Source: Arthrobacter sp. cf158
GTDB lineage: Bacteria; Actinomycetota; Actinomycetes; Actinomycetales; Micrococcaceae
DNA: 64,000 bases
Assembly: GCF_900106835.1 (NCBI RefSeq)
Contig: NZ_FNNR01000002.1
Span: forward strand, 1-64,000
Direction of reading: 5' to 3'
A program made the position numbers and the translations under genes. Below, one piece after another: positions 60,735 to 64,000 of this stretch. Position 1 is the stretch's first letter. Each line of letters begins with the position of its first letter. The notes beneath the pieces were generated by a model, which did not search any database, was not told the DNA's origin, and saw only the letters and a list, made by a program, of their open reading frames with translations.

Positions 60735-61624
60735 TGAACGAACGAAAACCCGCTGCCCCCGTTTTGGGGGGCGGCGGGTTTTTGCGTGTCCGGCTTGATC
60801 TTTCGTACGATGGCGGACCCTTCAACGGTTGGGCATTGCAGCCAGGGCTTCGGACGGTGCAGGGTTCGCTGGAGGAAGCGTTGGGGCTCCTGTTGCAACG
60901 GCCCGTTCGCGTAACAGTCGCAGGCCGGACCGACGCCGGCGTCCACGCCCGCGGCCAAGTGGTTCATCTGGACCTGACTGAAGCCGAGTGGCTCTCACTG
61001 CCGCGCGGGCACGAACTTGATCCAGCCGTCGCGCTTCTACGGCGGTTGCGCGGAGCCTTGAGCCGCATCCTTGGTGGCCTCACCGGTGCTGTGGAGGTGC
61101 ACGACGCCGGTCTGGCGCCGGAAGGGTTCGACGCCCGCTTTTCGGCGTTGTGGCGAAGGTACAGTTACCGGATTGCTGACGGTCCTGAACGGTGGGATCC
61201 GGTTCTCCGCGGCATCACTCTGTGGCACAAAGCGCCGCTGGATGTTTCTGTGATGAACGAGGGTGCGTCTTCGCTGCTGGGGCTTCAGGACTTCCGTTCT
61301 TATTGCAAACCCCGCGAAGGTGCCACCACCATCCGCGAGCTGCAGAAGTTTGCCTTCTCCCGGGGGAGCGACGGCGTCATTACAGCCACAGTGCAGGCCG
61401 ACGCTTTCTGCCACAACATGGTGCGTTCCCTGGTGGGCTCTGCGCTGCGTGTGGGGGAGGAGCTTGAGTCTCCGGCGTGGTTGCACCACCGCCTGCTGGA
61501 GCGGAAACGCGACGCCAAATCTGTCCTGGCTGCCCCGCACCCGTTGGTGCTGGAGGAAGTGGCCTACCCGTCGGACAGTGAACTCCTGGCCCGGGCTGAG
61601 CTGACACGGGCTCGGCGGGAGTAG
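60734..61624 (+). CDS. truA: tRNA pseudouridine synthase A
   Basis: A 296-aa enzyme that makes pseudouridine at positions 38-40 of tRNA anticodon arms. The catalytic Asp is D67 in AGRTDAGVHARGQVVH. RLDLSYDGGPFNGWALQPGL and the later SYRIADGPERWDPVL and FCHNMVRSLVGSAL segments are typical. ATG 60734 lacks a ribosome site, and the first 16 codons coincide with the rplQ terminator hairpin. TTG 60782 or GTG 60788, right at the conserved core, are alternative starts. Confidence 0.93.
   Translation: MNERKPAAPVLGGGGFLRVRLDLSYDGGPFNGWALQPGLRTVQGSLEEALGLLLQRPVRVTVAGRTDAGVHARGQVVHLDLTEAEWLSLPRGHELDPAVALLRRLRGALSRILGGLTGAVEVHDAGLAPEGFDARFSALWRRYSYRIADGPERWDPVLRGITLWHKAPLDVSVMNEGASSLLGLQDFRSYCKPREGATTIRELQKFAFSRGSDGVITATVQADAFCHNMVRSLVGSALRVGEELESPAWLHHRLLERKRDAKSVLAAPHPLVLEEVAYPSDSELLARAELTRARRE
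60745..60783 (+). terminator. rplQ-operon terminator lying inside the 5' end of truA
   Basis: A 16-bp stem (60745-60760 with 60767-60782, one T-G wobble, loop of six) ends in TTTTT. It is a textbook intrinsic terminator for the rplQ transcript, yet it lies between codons 4 and 17 of the truA reading frame. Confidence 0.8.
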
Positions 61625-61651
61625 TCTTCTTTCAGTCCGGGCGTTGGAGGA

Positions 61652-61721
61652 CCCCCTCCCGGCTCTGGGTACCGGAAGGGGGCCGTTGTGGCACTCCGTG
61701 GTCTGGGATCCACGAAGTGCC
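61652..61721. terminator. Two hairpins between convergent truA and tadC
   Basis: First stem 61652-61662 / 61672-61682 (one C/A mismatch); second stem 61690-61701 / 61710-61721 (one mismatch). Both lie between convergent genes; neither has a clear T-run on the plus strand. Confidence 0.55.
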
Positions 61722-61744
61722 GGTCTATTTCCTGCACGGCAGGG

Positions 61745-62623
61745 TCAGCTGAATGCCTCCATGATTCTGATACCTGCGGGGCCCAGAAGGATGATGAAGA
61801 GTACCGGGAAGATACAGAACAGCAGGGGGAAAAGAACCTTGACCGGCAACTTCATGGCTTTCTCTTCTGCATTCTGACGCCGCTTGACACGGGCTTGTTT
61901 GGCCTGCGCACGCAGTACGTTGGCGATGCCGATTCCATACTTGTCTGCTTGAATGACCGCAAGAACGAAACTGCGGACGTCCGTCAGAGTCGAACGGTCC
62001 GCCAACGCCTCGTAGGCCTCCTGCCGGGGCCTCCCTACTTGGATGTCTTGGAGGGTCCTCATGAGTTCATGTGCCAGCGGACCAGTCCCCTGAGCGGATG
62101 CCCGTTCCATGGCAGACTCGAAACCAAGTCCCGCCTCAACCGAAATCAACATCTGGTCGAGGGTATTGGGAAACTCCATCTTCATGGCTTCCTGCCGTTT
62201 GGCGCCTTGGTTGTAGACCAACAGGTCGGGAATGAAGTAAAGAAACAGCGAGAGGAAAAGACCAAACCCAACAACCGTGGGGCTGGGGTTGGCAACGAAC
62301 AGCAGGATGCTGAAGAGGGCGCCGACGGCCGCCATCATCGGCTTGATTGCAATGAGCTTAGTGAGGGGCATGGACTTCGGGCGCCCCGCAAGTGCCAGCC
62401 AGTGGTCAAGTTTGGCTTCGTAACTTCCTGGCGTCAGTTTCCGGGCGACACCAAGCAGCATGGGAGGCCGCTGGATGGTGACGCCGGCCCCCTGCGCGAA
62501 GCCCGACCCTAGGTTGGTGTTAATGGCCACAATGCCCTTGCGGTCGATGGTGGCCAAGGACCAGACAAAGTAGGCGAGTGGAAGAACAATCGCGGCGATG
62601 ATCAGCCACACATGGGTCGACAT
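61745..62623 (-). CDS. tadC: Tad pilus / type II secretion F-family inner-membrane protein TadC
   Basis: A 292-aa T2SS-F-domain protein, one of two platform proteins of the tight-adherence (Flp) pilus machine. The N-terminal helix (VWLIIAAIVLPLAYFVWSLA), two helices near 92-133, the cytoplasmic F domain with TLDQMLISVEAGLGFESAME (about 155-174) and a C-terminal helix (VLFPLLFCIFPVLFIILLGP) match TadC. It follows tadB by 12 bases in the same operon. Confidence 0.85.
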   Translation of the reverse strand: MSTHVWLIIAAIVLPLAYFVWSLATIDRKGIVAINTNLGSGFAQGAGVTIQRPPMLLGVARKLTPGSYEAKLDHWLALAGRPKSMPLTKLIAIKPMMAAVGALFSILLFVANPSPTVVGFGLFLSLFLYFIPDLLVYNQGAKRQEAMKMEFPNTLDQMLISVEAGLGFESAMERASAQGTGPLAHELMRTLQDIQVGRPRQEAYEALADRSTLTDVRSFVLAVIQADKYGIGIANVLRAQAKQARVKRRQNAEEKAMKLPVKVLFPLLFCIFPVLFIILLGPAGIRIMEAFS

Positions 62624-62635
62624 GTCACTTACCTC

Positions 62636-63577
62636 CTAGAACTTGATCTTTACGGTGCGGTTCATCCAGAAGCCCCCGACGACGAAGAGCACGCAGCTCA
62701 GGACCGTTAATCCGATTCCGACGGGGTGGTGGACGAAAACCCGCAGATACCCCGGGTTGATAACGCCAAGTACCGCGCCAACACCAACAGGCAATGCCAT
62801 CAGGATGACGGCAGACATCCTGCCTTCAGCACTCAGGGATCGGACGTGGCCCTTAATTTCACTGCGTTCGCGGATAGTGCCCGCCACTTGTTCCAAAACT
62901 TCTGCCAGGTCTCCACCGACTTCGCGGTTGATTTGTATAGCCTGGCCGATCCAGCGAAAGTCCTCGCTGTCCATGCGGGCCGCGCAATCATCTATTGCTT
63001 GGCGGGCGTCCTTGCCAATCCTCACTTCATTGACGATCCGGGCCAGTTCTTCTGATGTCGGACCTTGAGACTCCTGGGCCGCGGCCTCAAGCGACCGCAT
63101 GATGCTGTGGCCAACACGAAGCCCGCCGATCAGCATCTGTATGGTGTCGGTCAATTGCGTTTCAAATTTGGATCGACGCTTCTCGGTTCGATAGACCAGA
63201 ACCAGTTTTGCCGCAAAGGGGGTTGTTATGGCAGCCATGACGCCGATCAGGGGATTGGTCAGCAGCGCCCCCAGGATGCCCAGCATCACGGTGGCGAGGG
63301 CTACCAGAACCGTAAAGTCAGCTGGAGACTGCTTCACACCTGCCTTGTATAAAACCTCCCTGTTGTAAGGTCCTCCCGAACGGCCAAGGGCAGTGTCAAC
63401 CACTTGGACGGCAGACTGGGATACTCGCCCCAACGCCGACTCGTCCGGGGTGAAGCCCAGGCGGCGGCGCTCCAGGGGAATGCTTCCGTTGCGGGGCTTC
63501 ATCACCACGACGACGAGAATCAGGAGGGCGGCAGCACATGAAGCAATCGCGGAAAAGAACAGTACTGGAGTGTCCAC
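62636..63577 (-). CDS. tadB: Tad pilus inner-membrane protein TadB
   Basis: A 313-aa partner of TadC. The N-terminal helix (about 5-25), two helices around 88-125, the F-domain segment QLTDTIQMLIGGLRVGHSIM (about 141-160) and a C-terminal pair of helices are visible. The gap to the upstream tadA stop is two bases. TadB and TadC with the TadA ATPase form the pilus assembly motor. Confidence 0.85.
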   Translation of the reverse strand: MDTPVLFFSAIASCAAALLILVVVVMKPRNGSIPLERRRLGFTPDESALGRVSQSAVQVVDTALGRSGGPYNREVLYKAGVKQSPADFTVLVALATVMLGILGALLTNPLIGVMAAITTPFAAKLVLVYRTEKRRSKFETQLTDTIQMLIGGLRVGHSIMRSLEAAAQESQGPTSEELARIVNEVRIGKDARQAIDDCAARMDSEDFRWIGQAIQINREVGGDLAEVLEQVAGTIRERSEIKGHVRSLSAEGRMSAVILMALPVGVGAVLGVINPGYLRVFVHHPVGIGLTVLSCVLFVVGGFWMNRTVKIKF

Positions 63578-63579
63578 GT

Positions 63580-64000
63580 TTACCGCCTCCCGCTGGTGAC
63601 CGGTGCGGCTCCGAAGACGGAAGGCGGAACATTGATCCCCAGTTCCGTAAAGCGGTCCAGGAAGCGAGGGCGAATGCCTGTAGGCAGGGCCTTGCCAAGG
63701 AAGCGGCCCTCGGAATCGAGTCCAGCTGCGTAGTCGAACAGAAATGCATCCTGGAGGGTCACGACCTCGCCCTCCATCCCCTGTACTTCGGTGACGTGCG
63801 TGATTCGCCTGCTTCCATCGCGTAATCGCGTGACTTGGACGATCAAGTCGACGGCCGAGGATACTTGCTCCCGCACTGCTCGGAGCGGCAGGTCCATGCC
63901 TGCCATCAGGACAAGGGTCTCCAGCCGTGCGATGGCATCGCGAGGGGAGTTTGCATGGACCGTCGACAACGAGCCGTCGTGCCCTGTGTTCATGGCCTGG
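63580..64000 (-). CDS. tadA: Tad pilus ATPase TadA/CpaF, C-terminal part (cut by window edge)
   Basis: About 139 C-terminal residues of a secretion ATPase. The visible part starts in the AMNTGHDGSLSTVHANSPRD motif, the His-box of VirB11/CpaF-type ATPases, then LVLMAGMDLPLRAVREQVSS, VDLIVQVTRLRDGSRRITHV and TEVQGMEGEVVTLQDAF. The Walker A and B motifs lie outside the window. It heads directly into tadB. Confidence 0.85.
   Translation of the reverse strand, partial: QAMNTGHDGSLSTVHANSPRDAIARLETLVLMAGMDLPLRAVREQVSSAVDLIVQVTRLRDGSRRITHVTEVQGMEGEVVTLQDAFLFDYAAGLDSEGRFLGKALPTGIRPRFLDRFTELGINVPPSVFGAAPVTSGRR

Overview
The window is a high-GC actinobacterial chromosome segment. Gene content, gene order and protein style point to Arthrobacter sensu lato (Micrococcaceae): a long acidic NusG extension, GTG/TTG starts on rpsL, fusA, tuf, rpoB, rplK and secY, TAGACT-type -10 boxes, and RpoB/RpoC residue numbering identical to Mycobacterium. 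The genus is an inference; no rRNA is present to confirm it.

Layout. 1-5200: start of a phosphofructokinase gene, then a PspC/Lia-like envelope-stress locus (three minus-strand genes, two with PspC or PspC-like parts, divergent from a PspC-sensor histidine kinase and LuxR-type regulator), ending in a 32-bp tandem repeat and bidirectional terminator. 5189-9535: aspartate-type aminotransferase, tRNA-Trp, secE-nusG, rplK-rplA. 9586-11843: a tandem pair of double-GNAT acetyltransferases. 11885-13238: L10-type leader with attenuator, rplJ-rplL. 13255-14948: YbaK-like deacylase and thiolase on the minus strand. 15100-27838: rpoB-rpoC, rpsL-rpsG-fusA-tuf. 27906-33717: a 1391-aa polytopic membrane protein, a 41-aa membrane protein and a GH1 beta-glucosidase. 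34100-43895: S10 operon (rpsJ to rpsQ), a terminator, then the spc operon (rplN to rplO). 44080-45965: secY-adk.

46075-51736 is the most unusual part: a five-gene, translationally coupled cluster, OleA-like thiolase / GT2 glycosyltransferase / cytochrome P450 / OleC-like beta-lactone synthetase-type AMP ligase / OleD-like reductase, sitting between adk and map. No OleB (beta-lactone decarboxylase) is present, either separate or fused to OleC, so the predicted product is a (possibly hydroxylated and glycosylated) beta-lactone lipid rather than an olefin, unless an OleB acts from elsewhere.

51770-57286: map, a CUT1 sugar ABC transporter operon without its own ATPase (minus strand) and an S58 (DmpA-type) peptidase. 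57320-61624: infA-rpmJ-rpsM-rpsK-rpoA-rplQ and truA, whose first codons overlap the rplQ terminator. 61745-64000: a tad pilus locus on the minus strand (tadC, tadB and the C-terminus of tadA), cut by the window edge.

As a whole the segment is the transcription/translation core of the chromosome, interrupted at five junctions by accessory modules. The noncoding DNA also carries signals of its own: an 11-bp motif shared by the rpoB and rpoA leaders, long intercistronic hairpins without U-tracts, and several ribosomal proteins with low-complexity tails.
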